DNA of 64,000 bases from Lepus europaeus (GCF_033115175.1 NC_084832.1:15675342-15739341), one strand, 5' to 3'; shown: positions 24,190 to 35,169, numbered from the stretch's first letter. Numbers and translations: made by a program. The notes: generated by a model not told the origin, from the sequence alone.

Positions 24190-24209
24190 ACTCCCCACCT
24201 CTTGGACCC

Positions 24210-24215
24210 TTTATT
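24210..24215 (-). terminator. HS6ST3: Best poly(A) signal candidate for HS6ST3
   Basis: On the minus strand this is AATAAA. About 10-40 bases downstream comes a G/T-rich run (GGTGGGGAGTGTTGCAGTGG) that suits a cleavage-factor downstream element. Cleavage would fall near 24190-24200, giving a 3' UTR of about 4.4 kb. Confidence 0.45.
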
Positions 24216-26186
24216 CATAATAAGAATGCCCCTTCTTTGAGGAAGGAAGTTGAAAGTCAACTCAACGCGTCTCCATGGCATTTTCTAAGTCACTGCACTT
24301 CCAAAAAAAGGTAAGGGAAGACATAAATCAATGAAGGTTTAGTTTTGATATTCTTGCAATTCCCAATCCAAAACTGAAGCTGAGCAGCATAAAGCAGTAG
24401 GAATGTCTATAAATCAAAAGGCTGGGGCTCTGAGTAGCTTTGCTAATAAATTAGAATCTTTGGGAAATCTTTCAACACCATTGAATCTCCATTCCAACTT
24501 ATCAAATGGGAAAATGAATCGAGATCCTATTTAACACACAAGAATATAATGAAGACTCAAATGAGATAATAAATGTAAAAATGTTTTGAAAAGCGTTGCA
24601 TGCTATACAAAGTGGTGAAATTTAATCTTATCCTTTGCAAAACATGTGATGAAATAAATGACGTTGAGAAGCATCTGAAATATTTTTCAATTCCCTTTTA
24701 TGTCAGACACTGAAAGTTTTGTCAGTATTAATTTTTACATTGTTTCTTTAATAGAACTCCCACATTTGTCAAGGCACATGGCAACCCATAATAAAGACAT
24801 TTCCTAGTCTTTGTAGATGTGGCTAATGTCTAGGTTCTGCTCCATGAGATGTGACTAGATGCAATATATGCAGTTTCCATCCACTTCCCTTCTACGGTCT
24901 CAAATGTAAATGAGGTGGCAGGAGCCACAGCAGCCATCTTGGATCATGAGATGAATGCTGCACATTATGACAAAAGAGCAACCAGAGAACACCTGGGCTT
25001 CTGGTGATGTCATACATCAAAGCTATCAAAGTAGTCTATCTTTAAGTGAGAGAGAAATTGTTTTAATTTTGTTTGATTTTACTATTGTTTTGAATTTCTT
25101 GGCTAAGATAGACAAATAACAACTCTGTCCAATATACACACGCTGTTCAATAATACATTCTTACTTCCTTGCCAGTTCTATTTTATAGACCTTCTTCCCA
25201 GTATTAGAACAGCATGTCTACTCAAACTCTTGAGAAATTACTTTGAGGGCATAACCAAATGGATTCTCATATTTCAAAGTTTCTTTAAACTATTTAAAGT
25301 TACCTCCTTGGAATGATAACATTTCTTTATCATTTTTAAATAACACATGATATCACAAGCTATCATCTAACATTGATTAGTAGTGCTATCAATTATTAAT
25401 GAGTATTAAAGTAATACTTATGGCAGTTTTCTCCAGTTACCAAGAGTAGGTGGCCAAAAAGTTGAAGGCAAAATGAACAATGTGTACCTTAATTCTTAAT
25501 AAAATTTAAAAGCACATGTACATGCCCATATTCCGAAGGACATCTACCCCAGTCTGGTTATTGGTGTAGTTATTGCCAAGACAAAGAAAAGGATGTCTAT
25601 GAGCAACCTTGGGAGTGGAAGCCTATGCATTCCCTGGGGAATTTGAGGCTGGGGAGCAGGAAGGGGCTCTCTTCTTGCACTGTGGACACTGATGTGTCTG
25701 TAGTTGATTTGTTTTGCAGTCTTGAGACAGCTGAATTGCCCACATATACTTAGGCCCAGCTGCCTTCCGCTGGCATCCTTCCCTGAGCTTCACTCAGCAT
25801 GTAGGTGTGCAGTCAATTTTCAGAGAACACACTGTATCCCTACCTCTCTATTTCTATCAACATAGGACCTCAGGGATGTAAAAGTGTGCTGCTTTAGAAT
25901 GAAATGATATGAGGGAGGAAGCCCATGTCGGTCTTTTTTAATTTGCTCATCCCTGGCCTTGGGCCAACAAAGAGATGGTTTCTCTTCTGAACATCCTGAT
26001 ATCTTGTCTCAGGTGGAGCACCATACATCATGGCAAGGCAGTGGAAAGCCTTTTGAGATAAATCCTGAGGCGCCTAAGGAACAGTGTGAAGTCAGCAGGG
26101 GCTACCTCCAAGTCTCAGCTATGCAGGAATTCTCTGCCAAAAATTTAAAGTGAGTTTAAAGGGAACAATCTGAATGCTAAGTTGTT

Positions 26187-26192
26187 TTTATT
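26187..26192 (-). terminator. HS6ST3: Alternative proximal poly(A) signal candidate
   Basis: AATAAA on the minus strand about 2.4 kb after the stop codon. The downstream sequence is less G/T-rich than that of the 24.21 kb site, so it may be a weaker or unused site. Confidence 0.25.
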
Positions 26193-26221
26193 TTCCACAT
26201 GACAAAACACTGCATCATCAT

Positions 26222-26258
26222 TGTGTGTGTGTGTGTGCGCCCGCATGCATGTGTATGT
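26222..26258. repeat. GT microsatellite
   Basis: Imperfect (GT)n with interruptions, at 26222-26258. It lies inside the candidate HS6ST3 3' UTR, where the minus-strand transcript would read (CA)n. Confidence 0.85.
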
Positions 26259-26344
26259 GTCACAGTGGCAGGCAGAAGGGTAATTTGCAGTCCTGCTATT
26301 CTAAGCAGAACATTATTAGATCTTAACATTGAACTATAAAGATA

Positions 26345-26401
26345 GAGATGGAGATGGAGATGGAGATGGAGATGGAGAGAGAGAGCGAGAGCGAGCGAGC
26401 T
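26345..26401. repeat. GAGATG minisatellite grading into GA and GAGC runs
   Basis: About five GAGATG units are followed by (GA)n and then GAGCGA/GAGC units. The compound structure implies stepwise expansion. In the sense of the HS6ST3 transcript it reads as a CT/CATCTC pyrimidine tract. A minus-strand open frame with repeated Leu-His codons over it is a translation of the repeat only. Confidence 0.9.
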
Positions 26402-28612
26402 GCTCATTATTACCAGCTGCAATCTTCCTTCACTCTCTACCTTAGGAACAAAGCACAGGGAAGGGAGACACGAATGAATAAGCGGTGTTCATTTGTCCAT
26501 TTTTAAGTGACTCAAAAAAGTCTGGTTGCCTAAACTGTCATCTATCTCTCTATTCCTTGATGGACCAGTGATGTGGAGGGCGTTGGACTCACCCAAGGCA
26601 GCATGGCTCTGGTTCCTTATAAGCTTGGTGCTGTCACAGCTGCACCACAAACTGCAGTTAAAGGCAATCAGTTCTTGCAACAGCATCTGGCTTCTTGCAT
26701 GTTTGGTGGCATGAGCTCTTGTCTCAGATGTATGGGATGACGGAGTAAAAAGAGCTGCACTTTGCAATTAGCTAGACCTAGTTGCCAACCGGTAAGGTTG
26801 CTACTTAGCATCTATGGGCTTCTCTTTTCTCATCTACGAAATTTTTGAAGGTATGGAAAGAGTCTTCTCTCAGTCTTGGCACAGAGGGCCATCCCTTGCA
26901 CCACAGATGAAGCCAAGGTGGGGTGAGAGAAACGTGTGAGCCATTTCTCCAGATCTCCATTTGATGGAGATGCCAAACTCCTCTCTATTCGTGTAGGCGG
27001 CTCTACAAACACCTGTGGGTTGATTGACTCTCAACCCCAGAGAGAGTATTCTGGAGGCTGAGAAGTGGCTTAAGCAAAGCTGGCTTAAACATCAAACATG
27101 TTGGATATCAATGAAATAGGCTTTTCAATCTGATTTAGGGGTTTCACTCATTTTGCCTTCAGCTCCTTGAAGGGATTGATCAGATCAATCTGTTGTGTAA
27201 CTTCCTATCCACTCTGATCCTCCCACTGAATGCTAGGCGAAGGCTTTCTCTCTTCCTTCACACTCCCCTTGTTTTTCAAAAAGACTTCTTTCCATTATCA
27301 TTGAGTAAAGGCAAAAATAAGGATCACTTGGCAATGCAGCACATGTTTTGGTCCAGTTTTATGCACTCTAGACCTGATTTGCTGGCTGGATCCATAGTCT
27401 AGTAACAGGTAAAGATCATATGGGAAGAAAATAAGTTACCATGCTAGAGATATTCAGGAGTGTGTGCCGTGAGGGGTAGAAAAGACATCTAAATTCCTAG
27501 GACAGGTGTCCTATTAATGGGGTTCCATGTCTCCTAGCCTAACTCAGAGCTATTACTCATTTAGGGACCTCAAATACATTTTGCATACATGCTAGTTATG
27601 CTCCTAATCCAGGTCAAGTTCTTTATAAATTATTTTCCTTTGTGTTAGCAGAATTTCAAACCTGGCAGTACCATATCAAAGACAATGACTGCTCCAAAGG
27701 GGTTAAACTCAAATATTTCTATAAAAACAAGGGTTCTGTAGCTGGCTTGGAAATGTAAACCATATAGTTCTCCTCCTGCTTTGTTTTCTTCTCTTAATTT
27801 ACCATTCATTGCTCACATTGAAGATTGAAACTGGTAAGCTGTGATCAGCTTACACATTAATAAATAAGCAAGTTATTGGAAACACCTCACCAATGTTCAG
27901 TTTGCAGGAATTGCAATCATCCCTGTCCTATATCCACTCCCTGTTCCCTAAACGATGGAGAGGAAGCATGGCTTAGCACTAGGGTGTTTGGGTTTTGCTG
28001 GATGTGGGTCTCCGGCGATGGTCAACAGTAGGGTAATTTTGTTTAAAAGCATCTGCAACAACAAAACACATCACTCTACTTATGATTTAAACACATCCAA
28101 ATAGAGTTCAAAGATGAGAGCCCACAGTCAATGAAGCGTTGCCAGAAAACCTCATCTAAGGGCTAAAAGGTCCTTTTCTGTCTAATGAAACAGACCAATA
28201 TTTCCACAGCAGAGACAGTACGAAACAGACTGGATTCAGCGGAACATCCAAGCCACAGTTTGGCTTTTCATGTGTGCCTCTGTGGATTCTAGGCACCAGA
28301 ACTATAACCTATGCTGCTGCAAAGGTTGCAGCGACTGTTTTCTTTTGGCTGCTTCTCCTCTTGACCTCCTAAAGTGGTCTATGTTGGACACATTCCTCTC
28401 CTGTTTAACAGCATGGATAGAATAATGTGCGAAATAAAAGAACAAGGTGGTTAATCTCCAGCTGGATAAAAATGAAGACAGAGGAAGTGCACGTCCAATT
28501 CAAGTCACCTACAGCCAGAAGTTCTCAGAATAACCTGACATCTTCAACTAATTCAATAAAAGTCAATGCACCTGCTCATCCTTCCCCTACCAAGAGAGGA
28601 GCAGGCAGGGGG

Positions 28613-29321
28613 TCACCATCTCACCACCTGGCTGTTGTAGTCCTCCGTGACAGTCCTCTCTGTGGCCACATCCTCTTTTGGCCAACGGTGGGCCCTGTGC
28701 TCTCTCTGCAGCCTCCGTTCCTCCCGCCTCTTTTGGCGGTCTCTCTGGTGCACTAGCTGCTTGGTGTGATGGTAGCGTTGCTGGAAGAGATCTTTTGCAT
28801 ACTCGTAAAGCTGCATGTCCAGGAAGTTTAGCTCCTCAATATGTTGGCGGGCACCCTCATTGATTTCCACATTGGAAGCCCGTGTGATATTGAACTGTGT
28901 GAAGGGGGAGATGAACTTGAGATTGAATGTCCTCTCAAAGAGAAACTGTGTCTTCCTCTGGAATTCAGTGAGCCCAAAGAAGGCCATGTTCTTCAGGTTG
29001 TTCTTTGCACTTTGCAACAGGATGGTGTTTCTTTCACTCTCATTCATGAAAGTCAAGTTGTAGCAGCCCACCAGGCTGAGGTCTGCCAGCATTCTCACTT
29101 GGCGGTTGTTAGCCAGGTTGTAGCTGCAATCCATAAACTCCCGCAAGCTAACCCCAGACCAGTCGTCCCCAGGGTAGCAGGTAGGCAGCTCATCAGGGGT
29201 GGGGCTTCTTCCATCACACATATGGAGAGAAGTTTTCCATGTGGCCCCTCGTTGGACATGTTTCCACTCACTCAGGTAGCGAGACACTGGATCCCGCAAC
29301 ATTGTGATGTAGTAGAAATTC
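28613..29321 (-). CDS. HS6ST3: HS6ST3 exon 2: heparan sulfate 6-O-sulfotransferase 3, C-terminal part
   Basis: HS6ST3 is a Golgi type II membrane enzyme that moves sulfate from PAPS to the 6-O position of glucosamine in heparan sulfate. This final exon gives 235 complete codons plus the last base of a split Arg codon, matching the known two-exon layout of the ~470-residue protein. The opening residues NFYYITMLRDPVSRYLSEWK hold the PAPS 3'-phosphate-binding motif (RDPVSRYLSEW, residues 9-19 of this exon). N-glycosylation sequons NLT, NES and NIT follow in the second half. The tail is a basic, Gln/Arg/Glu-rich probable coiled coil ending in NSQVVRW, which identifies paralogue 3 rather than 1 or 2. 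Exon 1 (signal anchor, 5'-phosphosulfate loop, catalytic base) lies beyond the right edge. No frameshift or premature stop is seen. The open frame continues to 29503, but that extension is intron. Confidence 0.96.
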
Positions 29322-29349
29322 CTGGAAGAAATTAGAGGCAGGAGGTCAG
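29322..29349 (-). promoter_or_regulatory. HS6ST3: Splice acceptor and branch point of HS6ST3 exon 2
   Basis: On the minus strand the intron ends CTAATTTCTTCCAG, with the AG at 29323-29322. A pyrimidine tract precedes it, and a CTGAC branch-point word puts the branch A at 29346, 25 bases from the exon. The exon starts with the third base of an Arg codon at 29321. Confidence 0.9.
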
Positions 29350-29537
29350 TAGCTGACACTCTAACACTGGGATTCAGAGTATCTGTAATTTCATATCCAT
29401 ATCGAGTCACTGGAATCTTGGAACATTGTGAACTTGGACTCTTGTGAACACTGGATTTGCAATTTTCAGGCATATGTACATGCAAGGGGTCTTCCAAAAG
29501 CATATGAAAAAGGTGTATTATTAAAAGGAACTATATA

Positions 29538-29684
29538 GGGGCTGGCGCTGTGGCACAGCAGGTTAACACCCTGGCCTGAAGCGCCGGCATCCCATAGGGG
29601 CACCGGTTCTAGTCCCGGCTGCTCCTCTTCCGATCCAGCTCTCTGCTATGGCCTGGGAAAGCAATAGAACATGGCCCAAGTCTT
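29538..29684 (+). repeat. CSINE lacking its 3' half
   Basis: The tRNA-like head (GGGGCTGGCGCTGTGGCACA) and the central block up to 'atggcccaagtc' are present, then the C-element text stops. The remaining 3' body, CT box and A tail are missing. 3' loss is unusual for a retroposed SINE, whose truncations are normally at the 5' end, so this probably reflects a later deletion or recombination with the neighbouring CSINE. Confidence 0.85.
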
Positions 29685-29762
29685 TTCAGATAGTGTTAAG
29701 TATTCTTTAATAGTACACCAAGACTTGACAAGTGGTAGTTCTCTTTAAAAAAAAAATGTAAG

Positions 29763-30095
29763 GGGCCGGCACTGTGGCAGAACGGGTTAATACTCTGGCC
29801 TGAAGTGCCAGCATCCCATTTGGGCACCAGTTTGAGACCCAGCTGCTCCACTTCCAATCCAGCTCTCTGCTATGGCCTGGGAGAGAAGTAGAAGATGGCC
29901 CAAGACCTTGGGCCCCTGCATCCGCGTAGGAGACCTGGAAGAAACTCCTGGTTCCTGGCTTCGGATCGGTGAAGCTCCAGCCGTTGCGGCCAATTGGGAG
30001 TGAACCATCAGATGGAGGACCTCTCTTTCCCTCTCTCTCTGCTTCTCCTCTCTCTGTATAACTCTGACTTTCAAATAAACAAATAAATCTTTTTT
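29763..30095 (+). repeat. CSINE, AAATAAATCTTT-tail subfamily
   Basis: Full length: head GGGGCCGGCACTGTGGCAGA, central block, CT box and AAATAAACAAATAAATCTTTTT tail. It follows the 3'-deleted CSINE by about 80 bases in the same orientation. No clean flanking duplication could be read. Confidence 0.93.
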
Positions 30096-30099
30096 TCAA

Positions 30100-30498
30100 A
30101 AAGAATTATATTAGGATTTCTAAAAATGTTCCAAAACAAACTAATCTTTTAATTGTATTTTCTACTAAATCCCTGAAGGAACTTCATATGTTCCCATAAG
30201 AACACAAGGACTGACCTTTAATACTGTTTGCTGGGACTTTTTTGTCTCCCCACTAGAGCATGGGGTGAGATGGTAATGTAATTAGATCATTCATTCATCA
30301 AGCAATCATTCATTGACAAATTTAATGGCAATAACATCATATTACATGTAGAGAAAACACAACGATTTAAAAAAGTTATTACCCATCTGCTGTTTTGTTT
30401 GATATTAAAACAAACCTTTGTAGTAGATGAAGCACTGCTTGAGAGTGAAGCACCTACAAAGAAGTGAAGTTATGTAATCAGGGTAGGGGATTAGAAAG
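30100..30498. other. Intron, nothing further recognised
   Basis: Apart from the MITE half ending near 30185 and a CATTCATTCA-style stretch at about 30290-30315, no feature was recognised. Confidence 0.4.
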
Positions 30499-30507
30499 GG
30501 CAAGGCT

Positions 30508-30788
30508 AGGCCGGCGCTGCGGCTCACTTGGCTAATCCTCCACCTGCGGCACCAGCACACCAGGTTCTAGTCCCGGTTGGGGCATTGGATTCTGTCCTGG
30601 TTGCTCCTCTTCCAGTCCAGCTCTCTGCTGTGGCCCGGGAAGGCAGTGGAGGATGGCCCAGGTGCTTGGGCCTTGCACCTGTGTGGGAGACCAGGAGGAA
30701 GTACCTGGCTCCTGGCTCCCGGCTTCGGATTGGCACAGTGCACTGGCCATAGCGGCCATTTGGGGGGTGAACCAATGGAAATGGATGA

Positions 30789-30836
<48 letters not shown>

Positions 30837-30913
30837 TCACTGTCTAACTCTGCCTGTCAAAAAAATAAATAAATAAAATAAAACATTCTTCAAATTTATT
30901 AAAAAAAAAAAAA
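30508..30913 (+). repeat. CSINE, 'CTGTCAAAA' tail subfamily, with long CT run
   Basis: Full length with head GGCCGGCGCTGCGGCTCACT and an expanded (CT)n box at about 30786-30828. The tail CTGTCAAAAAAATAAATAAA runs into extra A-rich sequence. The duplication GGCAAGGCT (9 bp) is at 30499-30507 and 30914-30922. Retained CpGs in the head suggest a young copy. Confidence 0.93.
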
Positions 30914-30922
30914 GGCAAGGCT

Positions 30923-31766
30923 GAAACCCAAGTCTCCTTCAGCTTTCTATTTACACTGCTCTGCTGGATTATGTGGTATGTGGGGTGGATGGAGGATGGG
31001 TACCAAACCAGCCCTATTGCTGAGAATGTTTAGAACTTAGGGGTCCACTTGTCACCGAAGCCACAAAAAGGACCACTGAGGAGCAGACTGGACATGAGAC
31101 TTCCAAACTGACTTCCCATTCTAAGATCTCACTTCAGTCTTTTGCTTTTCCATAAAAGCCAGTCTGATACCAATTCAATCCCAGTGCAGTCCGTGGCCCA
31201 CAGAGGTGAGTCTGCTCAGAGATACGGGGTCAAACATAGGAACTTGGCATTCCTTTGGGAACACCGAAGAGGTCCTGTGAGATGTTCTGAAAAACCTTCT
31301 TGTAGAGCTAAACAAATGACATTGCTACAGAGTCCTGGAACCATGCCTGGCTCTAGATTTGTTGTTAGGTCATATATCTGCACTTAAAGATAAACAATGG
31401 TATGTCTGCCTGTATTTAAATCAAAGATGTCTTAAATCTGCAGGAGGAACTGGAATTAAATTGGGGGAGCTGGAAAGCTGCTTGGCCTGCCCTTGTTTTC
31501 CTTACTTTATTCATCTCCTATTTCATCAGAGAGTATGGCTATCACATCAGGGCGGTTCTAAGTTTAGAAGAGTTACTTTGTCACCACACTTCGAAAATCA
31601 GTTTTGGTAAGGAAATTTTATTGTTGCCTTAAAAGGAATTGTGAAAAGAAGGAAAAGAAAATTATGTCACTTTTTGAGTGTGCGCATAGTAACTGTTAAT
31701 GGTGACAGTGGGAATCCCGGTAGAAAAACTATATGAAAGGAAAAGAACACACTCTGAGTTCCCAAG
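30923..31766. other. Intron, nothing recognised
   Basis: No exon or repeat family was recognised. Plus-strand frames of 81-83 codons near 31.1-31.6 kb lack domains. Confidence 0.4.
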
Positions 31767-31850
31767 GAAGAGAACCTAGCCTCTGGGGTGCTTAATCAAT
31801 AGACGAAAGAAGAGAACCTAGCCTCCGGGGTGCTTAATCAATAGAGGAAA
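31767..31850. repeat. Two-copy tandem duplication of 42 bp
   Basis: The unit starting GAAGAGAACCTAGCCTC is present at 31767-31808 and 31809-31850. The copies differ only at a few positions (for example CTCTGGGG against CTCCGGGG and GACG against GAGG). It is probably a recent replication-slippage event. Confidence 0.95.
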
Positions 31851-33360
31851 GAATAAACTGTTGAAGGCTGATCTAAGACTTAAGAGATCCTTCATTCATT
31901 TAAGTCTAACTGGTCATTGCCTATACCACTTAGGCAAAAAATATGTTTCAAGATTTTGGAGCAAAAGTTTCCTAATTTTATCTTAAATTGCACATATACA
32001 ATTCTATTTAGATAAACTCATTGGAACACTGGAATGGCAAATGCTTCCCTTGCAGACTAGCACCCAAGACCCATGATGTTGCAAATTTACCAAATACCAG
32101 ACAGAGTGCTAAAGGTATGGCCATGTCAGCAATCTCTGAGATGAACACTCATTCTCACTGTTGTTGTCATTATTGCTCAGTGCTGAATAAACTAAGAATT
32201 TTAAGAAATGAAATAAGCTGTTCAAGTTCACACTGATAGTTACAGAACCTATGTTTAATTAATTCTAGCTTATTTTTTGGAAGTAATTAACTTTCTTTTA
32301 TTTATTTACTTTTTAAAATCTGGATGTCATTTTTAAATTGTTTTTACATTTTAATTAATTTAAAGAGAACAGATTCAATGTAGTTCACAGATATAGTTCT
32401 TAGAATGTAAAGATACTTCCCTTCCCCCCTTCTAGCTTATTTTTAAAAGTTACTTATTATAGACAAAACTCATATTTCAAAGGCAAAGTTATATCTACTA
32501 TAATTTTGTTTGACTTGGACAAGCTAAAATTGAGAGAAAAAACACATATTTACTAAATAAGTGGAACACGGAATTTAAGAGGGCAGGATTTTTTCTTCTG
32601 CTTTTTTTTTTTTTAACAAGGAACTAATTTACTACAATATTTAAACTATTTGCTATATCTGCTGTTCTGAATGTCCAACTTTACCAATAGGTAATCGAGA
32701 CAGTTTTGAAAAGTGCTAAAGAAACTCCAAAAACTAAAGTATCAATGGCTTCCTTTTAAATCAGGATAGGGAATTTATTGAAACTGCTGAGGACAGACCA
32801 GCCTGAGCTCCCACTTTTGTCAATCACCATTTTACATTACTCTGTTGTCTTTCATTGTGATGGAATGACAATTCCATCAGTGGAAGAAAAGTACCTAAAA
32901 GATCAGTAGGAAAAGCAGGAAATAACTGACATAGCTTCTGGGCTCTAATGAAATGTTCATGACAAAGTTTTGCTCAGAGTGGATATTATGCTATTGTTTA
33001 ATATCATACAATACATCATTATTTTAGTTTAGTCCTACATTCAGACTTCTTCACATTAGACTCATCCAACAGGGACCAATTTGTATTTCACAAAATAATT
33101 ACATAAAAAATAGATAAATACAATAACGGTGATGATCATGATATAAGTCAGTGGGCTCAGGATACCAAATGTATCAGCACAGAAGAATTTAAATCAGACT
33201 GATCTTTGGAATAGAAAGTTTCAAATTTTCCTATGAATTGAACAAAATAGGAAACACCAAAAACAAAAACAAGAAAAAGCTGGTGACAACCAATTGGTAA
33301 GTCTCAATGGCATGTATGTGTCTCAAGTTCAACATGATCCAGACTTTACAAAATAACTAT
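31851..33360. other. Intron with a degenerate MIR
   Basis: 32080-32250 follows the order of an antisense MIR ('ccagacagagtgctaaagg', 'gctgttcaagttcacactgat'). The rest is A/T-rich, with T runs at 32604-32614, and holds nothing else I recognise. Confidence 0.4.
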
Positions 33361-33690
33361 AGGGGCTGGCGCTGTGGTGTAATAGGCTAAACTTCCATCT
33401 GTGGTGCTGGCATCCCATATGGTTGCCTGGTTCATGTCCTGGCTGCTCCTCTTCCAATCCAGCTCGGTGCTTATAGCCTGGGAAAGCAGTAAAAGATGGC
33501 CCAAGCACTTGGGCCCCTGTACCCATGTGGGAGACCTGAAGCAGACTTCTGGCTCCTGGCTTCAGAATGGCCAATCTCTGGAAGTTGTGGCCATTTGGAG
33601 AATGAACCAGTGGATGGAAGGTCTTTCTCTTTGCTTCTCCTTTTGTCTGTAACTCTACCTATCAAATAAATAAATAAAATCTTTAAAAAA
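33361..33690 (+). repeat. CSINE, AAATAAATAAAATCTTT-tail subfamily
   Basis: Head GGGGCTGGCGCTGTGGTGTA, central block, a short CT box and an (AAAT)n-CTTTAAAAAA tail are in order. No clear duplication is visible. Changes such as 'agctcggtgcttatagcc' show moderate age. Confidence 0.92.
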
Positions 33691-34307
33691 TCATAAAAGT
33701 CAGAGGACAGGGAGCTAAGAATAAAAATGGCTGGTGATATACTTGTACGAATTCAACTAGAACCAGCTGCAATATGGAAATACTTTTGTCTCACTCGGGA
33801 AGACTGACCACTGGGCTTCTAGCACCCTTCCTCCATTAGAAAGCTACGTAATCTCAAAACTGGCCGAAACTTGCTCAATTTTTAAACTGTCTTGGTTTCA
33901 AATGTAACTTTATTCAACTGAATACTTCATTTAACAATGACTAGGCAAATTATAGAGTGGTGTTTACATCAGTAAAACAAATCAAATGGCTTTGAGTTCT
34001 AGAAACCAAAGGGTTCAACTTGTTACCAAAAGTAAACCTGGTTTGAAGACACAGAGATGTACTTGTGAAACAGTTATACTGACAAAGTTCAAAGTTGTCC
34101 CACCTCATGGTTCTGGATCTGAGTGGCCAATGGCAGCTGAGAATTGGTTTGGTCAGATATTTTCATGTATGTTTTGCCAAGTTTGAAAAGCAATCAAAAT
34201 AAAAAGTTAGAAAAATAGCAGACATAAATAAATGAATAGCATAGAACACCCAATTAATAGAAAAAGTGAGTGAAAATTGATTAATTAAATCATTTTTCTC
34301 ATCTCTA
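33691..34307. other. Intron, nothing recognised
   Basis: No exon or repeat family was recognised. Confidence 0.4.
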
Positions 34308-34438
34308 TGAGGTATATTCATAAAGTTCATGGAAACATCTACTATAAAAAAAAATCTATACATGGAGTTCAAATTTTTTTGCACCAAAATATATCTATTT
34401 TTAAAGGTCAATTTCTACAAACTTTTTGAAGTACCTCA
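34308..34438 (+). mobile_element. Mariner-type MITE, 131 bp
   Basis: The left end TGAGGTATATTCATAAAGTTC and the reverse complement of the right end (TGAGGTACTTCAAAAAGTTTG) form terminal inverted repeats. The middle has a TTTTTTTGCACCAAAATA core shared with other copies here. A TA dinucleotide precedes the left end. It has no coding capacity. Confidence 0.7.
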
Positions 34439-35169
34439 TTTTTTTCTTTGATTAGCTTCTTCCCATGCAGACAGAAAACCATACAAATCACTAATGAGAT
34501 GATGTCTATTTCCAGGCTGCACACTCCGTCTTCATGGCTGAAAAGCTTGGCTCCAATTTCCTGGACTTACTCCCTACTCCAGAACAAAGGAAACTCATTT
34601 TCTTCTGCTCCCATAAGTCCCAATTCAGTCTCTGATGAAATCACCTAAAGGATTCAGTATTCCTAAAATCCACAGTTTTGTTTTTTAAGGCCTTACTTGT
34701 TCAAAAGAACCACAGAGAGGGAAAAGTCGTTCTTTAGAAAGAAAGCCAAAGAGTAGAGAGGAAGAACAAGCGACACGGAACTCTGTCTCCTAGGTCGAGT
34801 CAGAGTATCACTTGTTTCTATGTCTGTTCTTACAGTTAATTTAAACTCTTCCCAGGATGGGCAAAATAAATACGCAAACTATTATTCCACCTCTTCATCT
34901 GTAAATTTATTCATTCTCCAAACTTTGAGTCCACTTTATTTACCAAACACTGGGATTGGACACTGGGAACACTCAGCAATTATTAAGGCATCAAGTCCTC
35001 AAGAGATCTTGGGCTCTCAATGACGTGATAAAGTGGAAGAAAGGCTAATTACCAAGTTAAGAGAATGTTCTGTCAATCTCCCTGAACCAGAACACTCCCA
35101 AGACTGAAGACTTTGTTTGCCTCGGTGACAGCACCCTGTCAGCAGATCTACCATTTGCAACCTCCATCA
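34439..35169. other. Intron, nothing recognised
   Basis: No exon with convincing splice sites and no recent repeat was recognised. Confidence 0.4.

Larger units (their letters stand above)
24190..28612 (-). other. HS6ST3: Candidate 3' UTR of HS6ST3
   Basis: This lies directly 3' of the HS6ST3 stop codon on the minus strand. It contains no CSINE and runs to the best poly(A) signal candidate at 24210-24215. A degenerate MIR-like stretch (24440-24620) and an ancient 'cagcagccatcttggatcatgag' repeat trace (24920-24950) lie inside the distal part. HS6ST-family messages are known for long 3' UTRs. The end point is inferred, with shorter (26.19 kb) or longer (22.31 kb) ends also possible. Confidence 0.4.
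29483..30185 (+). mobile_element. TA-type MITE split by two CSINE insertions
   Basis: The left part (29483-29537) starts CAAGGGGTCTTCCAAAAGC, like the ends of the MITEs at 37980 and 61182. The right part (about 30100-30185) has 'ccaaaacaaactaatc' followed by a degenerate reverse-complement end. The CSINEs at 29538-29684 and 29763-30095 separate the halves. The left end lies about 160 bases upstream of the HS6ST3 acceptor. The right limit is approximate. Confidence 0.5.

Noticed and set aside
26345..26401. Short regular repeats that could suggest a CRISPR array
   Set aside because: Simple GAGATG/GA expansion without spacers, in a mammalian 3' UTR context.
1..28600. Neighbouring gene OXGR1 or another 7TM gene expected downstream in other mammals
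   Set aside because: No frame of the right length or 7TM pattern exists in the window; the neighbour must lie beyond the left edge.
28841..29335. 164-codon plus-strand open frame over HS6ST3 exon 2
   Set aside because: It is the antisense shadow of the conserved minus-strand coding exon; no domain, no splice sites.
29538..29610. tRNA-like heads of CSINEs
   Set aside because: These are retroposed, degenerate promoter heads of SINEs, not functional tRNA genes.
30524..30876. Several 64-102 codon frames with Ser-Leu repeats or Arg-Glu repeats
   Set aside because: They are translations of CSINE bodies and their CT boxes; the same peptides recur at every CSINE.
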